Origin: an uncultured Oscillospiraceae bacterium
Lineage (GTDB): Bacteria > Bacillota > Clostridia > Oscillospirales > Oscillospiraceae
Length of the DNA stretch: 13,727 nt
NCBI GenBank assembly: GCA_900756495.1
Contig: CAAEKI010000291.1
Coordinates: 1 to 13,727 of the forward strand
Direction: 5' to 3'
The stretch's first letter is position 1, and each line of letters opens with the position of its first letter. The position numbers and the translations under genes were made by a program. Under the pieces are notes generated by a model. That model saw only the letters and a program-made list of their open reading frames with translations. It ran no database searches and had not been told where the DNA came from. Positions 5,411-13,328 of the stretch are shown in pieces.

Positions 5411-7405
5411 ATGCGAAAGAGTAAGCTGACCCACATGCTGGAGCCCGGCGTCCGGCTGTACTTTCTGGCCCTGCTTGCCTTTACAGCGGCGTCGCTGTTT
5501 TTCAGCGTCTATCTGGCGGTTGCCGAAGCGGTTGCCTTGGTACTGTTGTTCATTTACTTTAAGACCAGCAATGCCCAGAGAAAGCGGGAGATTCTCAATT
5601 ACATTGACAGCGTGACCTGTAATGTGGATGTAGCGGCTAAGGACACCATGGTAAATGCGCCTCTGCCCATGGTGATTTTTCGCCCGGAGAATGACGAGGT
5701 TATCTGGTCCAATGACCGCTTTCTTCAGATAACCGGCGAGCGGGAGCATATGTTTGACATGAAGATCACCGATGCGGTACCGGACTTTTCTTCCCGCTGG
5801 CTTATGGAGGGGAAAACCGAGTGTCCCACAGAGGTTCAGATCGACGGCCGCCGCTTTCTGGTCTTTGGACATCTGGTACGTACCGATGACAAGGGCGGAA
5901 GGGGTTATTTGGCCACCACCTATTGGGTTGACATTACTGACTTTGCTGATACCAGAGATGAATTCTATGCCTCACGCCCGGTGTGTGCCATTTTAACACT
6001 GGACAACTATGAAGAGGTGATGAAGGGGGTCAGCGACAACGCCAAATCGTCCATGCTCTCTGAGATCAACGCCCGGTTGGACGCGTGGGTGGCCCCTGCC
6101 GAGGGGCTGCTGTGCCGGTATGACCGGGATCATTATCTTTTCGTCTTTGAAGAACGCTTTTTGCCTCAGTATGTGGAGGGAAAGTTTTCCGTGCTGGACG
6201 CGATCCACGAGGTGCAGAACCCCGGCGGGCTCCCCGTCACTCTATCTATTGGCATCGGCAAGGATGGGGATACCCTTCAGGAACTCTATCAGTACGCCGC
6301 GCTCTCAGTGGAAATGGCCCTCTCGCGGGGAGGGGACCAGGCGGTAATTAAGAATAAGTTCAATTTTGAATTCTACGGCGGGCGGACCAAGGAGACTGAG
6401 CGGCGCACCAAGGTCAAAAGCAGGGTTATGGCCAATGCCATGGGGGAATTGGTGGCCGATGCCTCCCGCCTCTTTATCATGGGGCATAAGTACCCGGATA
6501 TGGACTGCATCGGCGCGGCGGCAGGCGTGTGCGCCATCGCCCGCAAGAAGGGCGTGGAGGCCTATATTGTCAAGGAGCCTGGTCAGAATCCGGCCAGCGA
6601 TATGGTGGAGCGGCTGGAGAAGCTGCCTGAATACCAGAAGGTTTTCCTCTCACCTCAGGACGCCTTGGCAGCCGCTGATTCCCGGGCGCTGCTGGTGGTA
6701 GTGGATACCAACCGGCCTGAACAGACCATTTCAGAGGATTTGCTTGCTGCCTGCAATAAGGTGGCGGTCATTGACCACCACCGCCGGGCGGCCACCTATA
6801 TTGCCAATGCGGCGCTTAATTTCCATGAGCCTTATGCATCCTCGGCCAGTGAGCTGGTTACGGAACTGTTACAGTACCTGCTGGAGCCTGCAGACCTTCT
6901 CAAAACAGAGGCTGAGGCTCTGTTGGCCGGTATTGTATTGGATACGAAGCAGTTTGCTATGCGTACCGGTAGCCGCACCTTTGAGGCGGCGTCCTTCCTC
7001 CGCAGGGCGGGGGCGGATACCGGGGATGTGAAGAAGCTCTTCCAGAGTGACTTGGAGGGGGTCGTTGCGCGCTATGATATCATCCGCAATGCCCGCCTGT
7101 ACCGCAACGGCGTGGCTGTGGCCCGGGTGGACCACACCGTTGGACGGGTGACTGCCGCCCAGGCGGCCGACGAACTGCTGAATATCTCAGGAATCGACGC
7201 ATCCTTTGTCCTTTTCCCGGACGCGGAGGGGCGCGTGATTCTGTCGGCTCGGAGCATGGGGGACACCAACGTACAGGTGATATTGGAAAAATTGGGCGGC
7301 GGAGGAAATGCCGCCACGGCCGGGGCGCAGATTTCCGGCAAGAGCGTGGAGGACGTCACCCGGATGCTGCTGGGCGCCATTGACCAGTACTTTGAAGACG
7401 AATAA
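5411..7405 (+). CDS. gdpP: GdpP-type cyclic di-AMP phosphodiesterase (DHH/DHHA1)
   Basis: This 664-residue membrane protein hydrolyses c-di-AMP to pApA and so tunes potassium, osmotic and cell-wall homeostasis. Domains in order are two transmembrane helices (about 14-35 and 36-50), a PAS domain (about 78-180), a degenerate GGDEF domain (about 185-310) in which YDRDHYL replaces the active motif, a DHH domain (about 340-500) and DHHA1 (about 560-655, with GGGGNAATAG at 629-638). The expected Mn-binding residues are visible: His359, Asp363, Asp365, Asp432, the DHH triad 455-457 and Asp511. The ATG has GGGAGG at 5399-5404 with 6-nt spacing. Length and domain order match the family. It is the first gene of the gdpP-rplI-dnaB string common in Firmicutes, with a 51-nt gap before rplI. 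The family is near-certain; no missing catalytic residue was noticed. Confidence 0.97.
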   Translation: MRKSKLTHMLEPGVRLYFLALLAFTAASLFFSVYLAVAEAVALVLLFIYFKTSNAQRKREILNYIDSVTCNVDVAAKDTMVNAPLPMVIFRPENDEVIWSNDRFLQITGEREHMFDMKITDAVPDFSSRWLMEGKTECPTEVQIDGRRFLVFGHLVRTDDKGGRGYLATTYWVDITDFADTRDEFYASRPVCAILTLDNYEEVMKGVSDNAKSSMLSEINARLDAWVAPAEGLLCRYDRDHYLFVFEERFLPQYVEGKFSVLDAIHEVQNPGGLPVTLSIGIGKDGDTLQELYQYAALSVEMALSRGGDQAVIKNKFNFEFYGGRTKETERRTKVKSRVMANAMGELVADASRLFIMGHKYPDMDCIGAAAGVCAIARKKGVEAYIVKEPGQNPASDMVERLEKLPEYQKVFLSPQDALAAADSRALLVVVDTNRPEQTISEDLLAACNKVAVIDHHRRAATYIANAALNFHEPYASSASELVTELLQYLLEPADLLKTEAEALLAGIVLDTKQFAMRTGSRTFEAASFLRRAGADTGDVKKLFQSDLEGVVARYDIIRNARLYRNGVAVARVDHTVGRVTAAQAADELLNISGIDASFVLFPDAEGRVILSARSMGDTNVQVILEKLGGGGNAATAGAQISGKSVEDVTRMLLGAIDQYFEDE

Positions 7406-7411
7406 AACAGA

Positions 7412-7439
7412 GGGCGGCCTCCGTCTGGAGGCGCGGCCC
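7412..7439 (+). other. GC-rich hairpin between gdpP and rplI
   Basis: A 6-bp stem (7417-7422 with 7427-7432) carries the loop GTCT and can be extended by GGGC/GCCC (7412-7415 with 7436-7439). It has no T-tract, so it is not a terminator. The rplI ribosome binding site AAAGGAG (7442-7448) starts 2 nt after it. It may stabilise an mRNA end or modulate rplI translation. Confidence 0.4.
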
Positions 7440-7456
7440 GGAAAGGAGCTTTTTGC

Positions 7457-7903
7457 ATGAAAGTGATTTTGCAGCAGGATGTGAAGGGACAGGGGAAAAA
7501 GGGCCAGATGATTGAGGCCAGCGACGGCTATGCCCGCAACTTTCTCCTGCCGCGGAAGCTGGCGGTGGAGGCTACTGCCGACAATGTGAATAAGATGAAG
7601 ATGCAGGACAAGGCCCGCAGGGCCCAGGAGGCCGCAGAGAAGGCCGAGGCCCAGGCCATCGCTGAGAAGCTCAAGAGCTGTACGGTAAAGCTTACCGCCA
7701 GGGCGGGCAGCGGCGGCAGGCTTTTTGGGGCTGTGACCTCCAAGGAGATCGCCGACGCATTGAAAGAGCAATACGGCCTGGAGATCAGCAAGGCAAAGCT
7801 TGTCCAGGAGGAGCCCATCAAGAGTTTTGGAACCTATGAGCTCAAGTGCAAGCTGGGCTATGAGGTCACCGGAACTGTTAAGGTGACTGTAGCCGAAGAG
7901 TAA
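7457..7903 (+). CDS. rplI: 50S ribosomal protein L9 (bL9)
   Basis: This 148-residue protein is the usual length for bL9, which binds 23S rRNA near the base of the L1 stalk and projects from the ribosome. The N-terminal domain has MKVILQQDVKGQGKKG and the family signature DGYARNFLLPRKLA (23-36). A long, charged Ala/Lys/Glu-rich linker helix follows (about 41-75), then a C-terminal domain with GGRLFGAVTSKEIADAL (87-103). The start ATG has AAAGGAG at 7442-7448 with 8-nt spacing. It lies between gdpP and dnaB in the standard Firmicutes order. Nothing is unusual in the protein itself. Confidence 0.98.
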   Translation: MKVILQQDVKGQGKKGQMIEASDGYARNFLLPRKLAVEATADNVNKMKMQDKARRAQEAAEKAEAQAIAEKLKSCTVKLTARAGSGGRLFGAVTSKEIADALKEQYGLEISKAKLVQEEPIKSFGTYELKCKLGYEVTGTVKVTVAEE

Positions 7904-7909
7904 GCCGGG

Positions 7910-7927
7910 GGGCCGGCCCTGCGGCCC
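7910..7927 (+). other. GC-rich hairpin between rplI and dnaB
   Basis: A 6-bp all-G/C stem (7910-7915 with 7922-7927) with a 6-nt loop lies between the rplI stop and the dnaB ribosome binding site. No T-tract follows. It parallels the hairpin in the gdpP-rplI gap. Confidence 0.35.
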
Positions 7928-7950
7928 GCCCTCGTCCGGGAGGTGAGAAG

Positions 7951-9297
7951 ATGGATGAAGATCTGCTGTCCCGCCAACTGCCCCACAGTGTGGAGGCAGA
8001 ACAGGCGGTGTTGGGGTCTATGCTGATAGACGCCAGGTGTGTGCCCGAGGTCATCGAGGCCCTGCGGCCCGAAGATTTCTACCTGCGGCAAAACCGGGAG
8101 ATCTATGAGACGATCTACTCCATGTTTAACTTCTCTGCGACCATCGATCCGGTGACGGTACTGGATCACATGCGGCAGAACGGCGTATATGACGAAAATA
8201 CCTCCCGGAGCTATGTGCTGCAGCTGATGGAGGTCACCCCCACGGCAGCTAATGTGAAGGAATATGTGGGAATTGTCAAGGACAAGTCCCTGTTGCGCCG
8301 AATCGCTGAGACGGCGGGCGAGCTGACCGCAATGATCCAGGAGGGCACCGGTGGTGCGCAGGAGGTGCTGGAGGCCGCTGAACAGCGGATCTATGCCATC
8401 CGTCAGGGCCGGAGTGCCCAGGGCCTGGAGCATATCTCCAGCGTCATCCTGAGCGTGTATGAGCGGCTGGGTGAGCTGGCAGCCAGCGATTCGGCGGTAC
8501 CCGGACTCAGCACGGGCCTGCCCGATGTGGACGCCGCTATTGCCGGACTCAACAAATCAGACCTCATTCTGCTTGCCGCCCGGCCGGGCATGGGAAAGAC
8601 GTCCTTTGCCTTGAATATGCTCCTGCATGCGGGCAAGTTCTCAGGGAAGACAGTGGTCTTCTTTTCTCTGGAGATGAGCCGCGAGCAGCTGGCCATGCGG
8701 CTGATTTCCGGAGAATCCTTTGTAGACAACAAGAAGCTGGTGACGGGAAAGCTCTCCGAGGACGACTGGACCAAAATCGCCGCCGCCTCCGCAGCACTGA
8801 ACCGGACTCAGATTCTCATTGACGACAACCCTGCGCTGTCGGTGGCCGATATGAACGCCAAGTGCCGCCGGGTGGATAATCTGGGGCTGGTGGTCATAGA
8901 CTACCTCCAGCTCATGACCTCCGCCGGCGGACCGGGCAGAAGCGGCGATAACCGCCAGCAGATTGTCTCAGACATCTCACGGGCGCTGAAGATCATGGCC
9001 AAGGAACTCAACGTGCCGGTGGTCTGCCTGTCTCAGCTCTCCCGCGGCCCGGAGAGCCGCAGCGACAAACGGCCTATGCTCTCTGACCTGAGAGAGTCGG
9101 GCGCCATTGAGCAGGATGCCGATATCGTCATGTTTCTCTACCGGGACGACTACTATAATGAGGACAGCGAGAATCACAACCTGGCTGAGTGCATCATAGC
9201 CAAGAACCGCCATGGCGAGACGAGGACGGTAGAGCTTCAGTGGCTGCCGGAATACACGACATTCTCCTCCCTCGACAGGAGGCATGAGGAATATTAA
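7951..9297 (+). CDS. dnaB: Replicative DNA helicase DnaB (RecA-like hexameric helicase)
   Basis: This 448-residue protein unwinds DNA 5'-3' at the replication fork as a hexamer and binds primase. The N-terminal all-helical domain (about 7-105, PHSVEAEQAVLGSML) precedes a linker and the RecA-like ATPase domain (about 180-445). Visible motifs are Walker A ARPGMGKTS (210-218), the motif FFSLEMS (237-243), Walker B VVIDYLQL (314-321), SQLSR (361-365) and RESGAIEQDAD (381-391). No intein interrupts these motifs, which are common intein sites in other DnaB proteins. The ATG has GGGAGGTGA ending 5 nt before it. The stop TAA overlaps the tilS start by one base (TAATG), which implies translational coupling. 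In Bacillus subtilis nomenclature this gene is dnaC. Confidence 0.98.
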   Translation: MDEDLLSRQLPHSVEAEQAVLGSMLIDARCVPEVIEALRPEDFYLRQNREIYETIYSMFNFSATIDPVTVLDHMRQNGVYDENTSRSYVLQLMEVTPTAANVKEYVGIVKDKSLLRRIAETAGELTAMIQEGTGGAQEVLEAAEQRIYAIRQGRSAQGLEHISSVILSVYERLGELAASDSAVPGLSTGLPDVDAAIAGLNKSDLILLAARPGMGKTSFALNMLLHAGKFSGKTVVFFSLEMSREQLAMRLISGESFVDNKKLVTGKLSEDDWTKIAAASAALNRTQILIDDNPALSVADMNAKCRRVDNLGLVVIDYLQLMTSAGGPGRSGDNRQQIVSDISRALKIMAKELNVPVVCLSQLSRGPESRSDKRPMLSDLRESGAIEQDADIVMFLYRDDYYNEDSENHNLAECIIAKNRHGETRTVELQWLPEYTTFSSLDRRHEEY

Positions 9298-10664
9298 TGC
9301 TGGAACATGTAAAACGTCTTGCAGCTGAATATGACATGCTGCCCCGGGACAGCTTGGTTCTGTGCGCCGTCTCAGGAGGAGCCGACTCCATGTGTCTGCT
9401 CCACTTGCTGATGTCCCTCTCCAGGGAGGTGGGCTTTCAGGTGGCGGCCGCCCATTTTGATCACCGTATTCGTGGCGATGAGTCCGCCAGAGACGCAGCC
9501 TTTGTGGCTGAGTGGTGTGCGCTTCATGGGGTGCGCTGCGTTATGGGCGAGGGTGATGTGCTGCTGGAGGCGGATCTTCAGGGGCAGGGGGTGGAGGAGA
9601 CCGCCCGCCAGCTCAGGTACGCTTTCTTGCGCCGGGCGGCTGAGAGCCTGGGCGCTGTGCGTATCGCCACTGCCCACAATGCCGACGACAACGTGGAGAC
9701 GCTTCTGCTTCATTTGGTTCGGGGAACCGGCCTTCAGGGGCTTACCGGCATCCCGCCGCGGCGGGGAGAGGTGGTGCGCCCGCTGCTCACTACCAGCCGG
9801 GCTGCGATCATGGATTATCTGGAGGCTTTTCACGTCCCCCACCGGACGGACAGCTCCAACAGCGATGAGGCCTATACCCGCAATCGCCTGCGCCGCCAAG
9901 TGATTCCGGTGCTGCGGGAGCTGAATCCCAAGCTGAGCACCGGTGTGGCTGAGACCATTGCCAGTCTCCGGGCAGACAACGACTATCTCAATGCCCAGGC
10001 GGCAAGGGCCTGTATGGCGGCCCGTTGGGCGGAGGACGACTTGGTCATAGAGGCCTCGGCAATCGCCTCCCTGCCGCCGGCTGTCGCTCCGCGGGCTGCC
10101 CGCCGGCTGCTGGAAATGCTGGGAGACGGGGAGACGGTAAACTGTTCGGCCGCGCATCTGCGCAGTTTGGTTGAGCTTTGCCGGGGAGACGATCCGTCGG
10201 CGGTGGTCAGCCTTCCCGGCGGGCGGCTGGCCCAGCGGGTATATAAAGACCTGCTGCTAACCACCCAGCGCGCTCCCCTGCCGCCCCTCATCCCCGTGCC
10301 GCTGGCCCTGGATGGGGAGACGGAGGTGGAGGACACCGGCTGGCGGATCAGGTGCAGTCCCTGCCGCTGTCCGGCCGATATAGAGCGGGCGCCGGGGAGC
10401 TTTTACCTGGCACGGGAAAAGCTCCAGGGCGGCCTGGTGGTCCGGGCCCGGGAGATCGGCGATGAGGTGGCGCTGCCTAAGCGGGGGACCAAGACGGTGA
10501 AAAAGCTCTTTATTGACGAGAAGGTGCCGCGGCGGGAGCGGGAGCGAATTCCGGTTTTGGCTGACCGGGGAGGCGTGGTGGCAGTGGCCGGCTTCGGGCC
10601 GGACCAGAACCGGCTTGCCGCACCGGGAGAGCCGGCCTATGCCGTGACGATACGGCGGGATTAG
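9297..10664 (+). CDS. tilS: tRNA(Ile)-lysidine synthetase TilS
   Basis: This 455-residue ATP-dependent ligase attaches lysine to C34 of tRNA-Ile(CAU), changing it to an AUA-reading isoleucine tRNA, and is essential in bacteria with this tRNA. The N-terminal PP-loop ATPase domain shows AVSGGADSMCLL (24-35), AAHFDHRIRGDES (51-63) and ATAHNADDNVETLLLHLVRG (124-143). The C-terminal TilS domain (about 380-450) has the typical KKLFIDEKVPRRERERIPVL stretch. Length matches Firmicutes TilS. The ATG overlaps the dnaB stop by 1 nt, with GAGGA at 9286-9290 as the ribosome binding site. It lies ahead of hpt and ftsH, the classical tilS-hpt-ftsH order. Confidence is very high. Confidence 0.97.
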   Translation: MLEHVKRLAAEYDMLPRDSLVLCAVSGGADSMCLLHLLMSLSREVGFQVAAAHFDHRIRGDESARDAAFVAEWCALHGVRCVMGEGDVLLEADLQGQGVEETARQLRYAFLRRAAESLGAVRIATAHNADDNVETLLLHLVRGTGLQGLTGIPPRRGEVVRPLLTTSRAAIMDYLEAFHVPHRTDSSNSDEAYTRNRLRRQVIPVLRELNPKLSTGVAETIASLRADNDYLNAQAARACMAARWAEDDLVIEASAIASLPPAVAPRAARRLLEMLGDGETVNCSAAHLRSLVELCRGDDPSAVVSLPGGRLAQRVYKDLLLTTQRAPLPPLIPVPLALDGETEVEDTGWRIRCSPCRCPADIERAPGSFYLAREKLQGGLVVRAREIGDEVALPKRGTKTVKKLFIDEKVPRRERERIPVLADRGGVVAVAGFGPDQNRLAAPGEPAYAVTIRRD

Positions 10665-10768
10665 AACTGCCTGCAGTCTGCCGTACTTGTATGGAGAGAA
10701 AGATAAGACAGCCGGACGGAAAAAGCATCCCCTTCCGGTGTCCTGGAATTTTATCAGAACCGGGCAAG

Positions 10769-10776
10769 TATAGAAT
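10769..10776 (+). promoter_or_regulatory. Weak -10-like element ahead of hpt
   Basis: The 130-nt tilS-hpt gap is the largest in the plus-strand operon. It contains TATAGAAT (10769-10776), which offers -10 boxes TATAGA or TAGAAT, but the matching -35 (ATTTTA at 10748-10753) is poor. A small imperfect hairpin from paired GGAC/GTCC and GGAA/TTCC segments lies upstream, within about 10714-10743. An internal promoter for hpt-ftsH is possible but weakly supported. Confidence 0.25.
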
Positions 10777-10794
10777 AGAGAGGGAGAGACAATC

Positions 10795-11340
10795 ATGCTG
10801 GAACAGGATTTAGAGCGGATCCTTTTTTCGCAGGAGGCTTTGGAGGAACGGGTGTCTGAAATCGGAGCCCAGATTGACAGGGATTTCGCTGGGCGGGAAC
10901 CCATGCTTATCAGTGTCCTGCGGGGGTCCTTCATTTTTATGGCCGACCTGGTGCGGCATATTACCCTGCCCTGTAAGATAGACTTTATGGCGGTATCCTC
11001 TTATGGGACGGGTACCAGCAGTTCCGGACAGGTGAAGATTGTGAAGGATCTTTCCGAAGATATCAGCGGGCGGGATATCATCGTGGTGGAGGATATTCTG
11101 GACAGCGGCAATACCCTCCACTATCTCCTCCAGGTGCTCCAGGCCCGCCGCCCTGCCTCCCTCAGCCTGTGTACCCTGCTGGATAAGCCATCCCGCCGCA
11201 TAAAGCCGGTGGAGGTTCAATACTGCGGATTTTCTATCCCCGATTACTTTGTTGTGGGCTACGGCCTGGACTATGCCGAAAAGTACCGCAACCTGCCTTA
11301 CATAGGGGTTCTGGCGCCCCGTGTGTATGAGAAGGGCTGA
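10795..11340 (+). CDS. hpt: Hypoxanthine phosphoribosyltransferase
   Basis: This 181-residue type I phosphoribosyltransferase salvages hypoxanthine (and usually guanine) with PRPP to IMP/GMP. The PRPP-binding signature [12 protein letters not shown] (97-108) is intact, with the LRGS loop (42-45), the flexible SSYGTGT loop (68-74) and the C-terminal [18 protein letters not shown] segment (156-173) that contacts the purine. Length is standard. The ATG at 10795 has AGGGAG at 10781-10786 with 8-nt spacing. It sits between tilS and ftsH, its usual place in Firmicutes. In low-GC Gram-positives Hpt can also interact with FtsH or TilS regulators and is inhibited by (p)ppGpp; here that is inference from the family. 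Confidence 0.96.
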   Translation: MLEQDLERILFSQEALEERVSEIGAQIDRDFAGREPMLISVLRGSFIFMADLVRHITLPCKIDFMAVSSYGTGTSSSGQVKIVKDLSEDISGRDIIVVEDILDSGNTLHYLLQVLQARRPASLSLCTLLDKPSRRIKPVEVQYCGFSIPDYFVVGYGLDYAEKYRNLPYIGVLAPRVYEKG

Positions 11341-11387
11341 TTTTTGCCCAGCCAATCTACCCTGCCCCGAAAGGACGTGGCCTGCTT

Positions 11388-13328
11388 TTGAAAAGACGAG
11401 GTAGCCTGCGCGACGTCGGCTTTTATCTGCTGATTGCCGTGATTTTGATTATGACAATATATGCGCTGAGGGGATTTGAAGCCGACGATGGAATCTCCTA
11501 TGCTGATATCCATACCCTGCTGGATCGCCAGCAGGTCGCCGAAGTCGTGGTAAAGGACGACAATACCCTGATTCTTACCTTGCGGGAGCCGTGGAACGGG
11601 CAAGCCCGGCTGGAGTACAAGCTGCGGGACTTTGATAAGTTCTACGAGGAGTTTAACGACACTCTGGTCGCGCAGAAACAGGCAGGGATCCTGGTTGACT
11701 ACGATTATCCCGCCGGCTTCGTGGCTCCATGGTGGCTCAGCTTGGTACCCTGGGTGGTCATTATTATTGTATTTTTTATGCTCTGGTATTTCATGTTTCT
11801 GCGCCAGGCCGGCGGCGGTGGCGGCGGTGTGGACAAGACCGCACGCTTTGGCAAGGCCCGCACCCGTTCCGGGGCCGATGAGCAGAAGAAGGTTACCTTC
11901 AACGATGTAGCCGGCGCTGAGGAGGAGAAGGCGGAGCTGCAGGAAATTGTGGAGTTTCTGCGGGATCCAAAGAAGTTCCTGACCCTGGGTGCCCGCATCC
12001 CAAAGGGCGTATTACTGGTGGGACCGCCGGGTACAGGTAAAACCCTGCTGGCCAAGGCGGTAGCCGGGGAGGCCGGGGTACACTTCCTGTCGATCTCAGG
12101 CTCAGACTTTGTGGAGCTCTATGTAGGTGTCGGCGCCTCCCGCGTTCGCGATTTGTTTGACCAGGCCAAAAAGAATGCCCCTGCCATTGTCTTTATCGAT
12201 GAGATTGACGCTGTGGGCCGTCAGCGGGGAGCCGGCCTTGGCGGCGGTCATGATGAGCGGGAACAGACCCTGAATCAGCTGCTGGTTGAGATGGACGGTT
12301 TTGGAAACAATGAGGGTGTAGTGGTGATGGCGGCCACCAACCGGCAGGATATCCTGGATCCCGCGCTGCTGCGTCCCGGACGGTTTGACCGTCAGGTCTA
12401 CGTGGGACGGCCCGACATCAAGGGCCGGGAAGAGATCCTGAAGATCCACGCCAGGAACAAACCCCTGGCAGAGGATGTGTCCCTCAGGGAGCTGGCAAAG
12501 GCCACTGGCGGCTTTACCGGCGCCGACCTGGAAAATCTGATGAACGAAGCGGCTCTGCTGGCCGCCCGCCGGGACGAGCGTTTTATCACCATGCGGGATC
12601 TGCACGACGCGGTGATCAAGGTCATCGCCGGACCGGAGAAGAAGAGCCGGGTGGTCATCGAGCGGGAACGCAGGCTCACAGCCTATCACGAGGCGGGCCA
12701 TGCCATCGTGATTCACGGCCTGCCGTCTCAGGATCCGGTGCACCAAATTACGATTATCCCGAGAGGTATGGCGGGGGGAATGACTATCTCCATGCCCCAG
12801 GAGGACGTGTCGTTCCAGTCCCGGCAGTATCTCACCGAGCGGATTGCCGTCTGCCTGGGCGGCCGGGTTGCCGAGCAGCTGGTACTGGGGGATGTGTCCA
12901 CTGGCGCGGGCAGCGACCTGCAGCAGGCTACCGCCATCGCCCGCAACATGGTTACCCGATATGGTATGAGCGAAAAGGTGGGCAATGTAGTCTTTGATTC
13001 GGGCCACGACGAAGTTTTCATTGGCCGATCCATGGCTCAGACGAAGAACTACTCCGAGGAGGTAGCAGCGCTCATTGACGAGGAGGTTAAAGCGCTGATC
13101 GACAGTGCCTATGCCCGCTGTGAGGAGATACTGAAGGCTAATCGCGAGCCTCTGGAGTTGGTATCCCAATACCTGCTGGCAAAGGAAAATATGGACGCCA
13201 AGACCTTTGAGCTGGTTTTTACCGACCCGGACGCGGTGCGGCGTGCCATGGACGAGGATGACGACTCCTCCAGCAACCTCCGGCTTTCTGAAGAAAAGGA
13301 GGGCCCCCGGGATGAGCTGCCTCATTGA
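11388..13328 (+). CDS. ftsH: ATP-dependent zinc metalloprotease FtsH
   Basis: This 646-residue hexameric membrane AAA protease degrades misfolded membrane proteins and selected regulators. TM1 (about 11-27) and TM2 (about 116-138) flank an extracytoplasmic domain, and a Gly-rich hinge (142-147) follows. AAA motifs are Walker A GPPGTGKT (212-219), Walker B FIDEID (269-274), and the second region of homology with RPGRFDR (329-335). The zinc site is HEAGH (434-438), with Asp510 in GAGSDLQQA as the third ligand. The pore motif reads LYVG (244-247), with Tyr in place of the commoner Phe. The start is TTG at 11388; the only purine-rich site, AAAGGA (11370-11375), is 12 nt away, longer than usual, but no better in-frame start exists and the N-terminus looks normal. 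The acidic tail DEDDD-SSS (622-629) overlaps the next gene. Confidence 0.97.
   Translation: MKRRGSLRDVGFYLLIAVILIMTIYALRGFEADDGISYADIHTLLDRQQVAEVVVKDDNTLILTLREPWNGQARLEYKLRDFDKFYEEFNDTLVAQKQAGILVDYDYPAGFVAPWWLSLVPWVVIIIVFFMLWYFMFLRQAGGGGGGVDKTARFGKARTRSGADEQKKVTFNDVAGAEEEKAELQEIVEFLRDPKKFLTLGARIPKGVLLVGPPGTGKTLLAKAVAGEAGVHFLSISGSDFVELYVGVGASRVRDLFDQAKKNAPAIVFIDEIDAVGRQRGAGLGGGHDEREQTLNQLLVEMDGFGNNEGVVVMAATNRQDILDPALLRPGRFDRQVYVGRPDIKGREEILKIHARNKPLAEDVSLRELAKATGGFTGADLENLMNEAALLAARRDERFITMRDLHDAVIKVIAGPEKKSRVVIERERRLTAYHEAGHAIVIHGLPSQDPVHQITIIPRGMAGGMTISMPQEDVSFQSRQYLTERIAVCLGGRVAEQLVLGDVSTGAGSDLQQATAIARNMVTRYGMSEKVGNVVFDSGHDEVFIGRSMAQTKNYSEEVAALIDEEVKALIDSAYARCEEILKANREPLELVSQYLLAKENMDAKTFELVFTDPDAVRRAMDEDDDSSSNLRLSEEKEGPRDELPH

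Noticed and set aside
5197..5424. Plus-strand 75-codon frame in the ilvE-gdpP gap
   Set aside because: No ribosome binding site; it spans the terminator-like hairpin and promoter and overlaps the gdpP start. The base pattern is explained better by RNA structure.
5102..5872. Minus-strand 256-codon frame across the ilvE-gdpP gap and the start of gdpP
   Set aside because: It runs through the promoters and hairpins of the gap and antisense to gdpP, and its product lacks any domain-like pattern.
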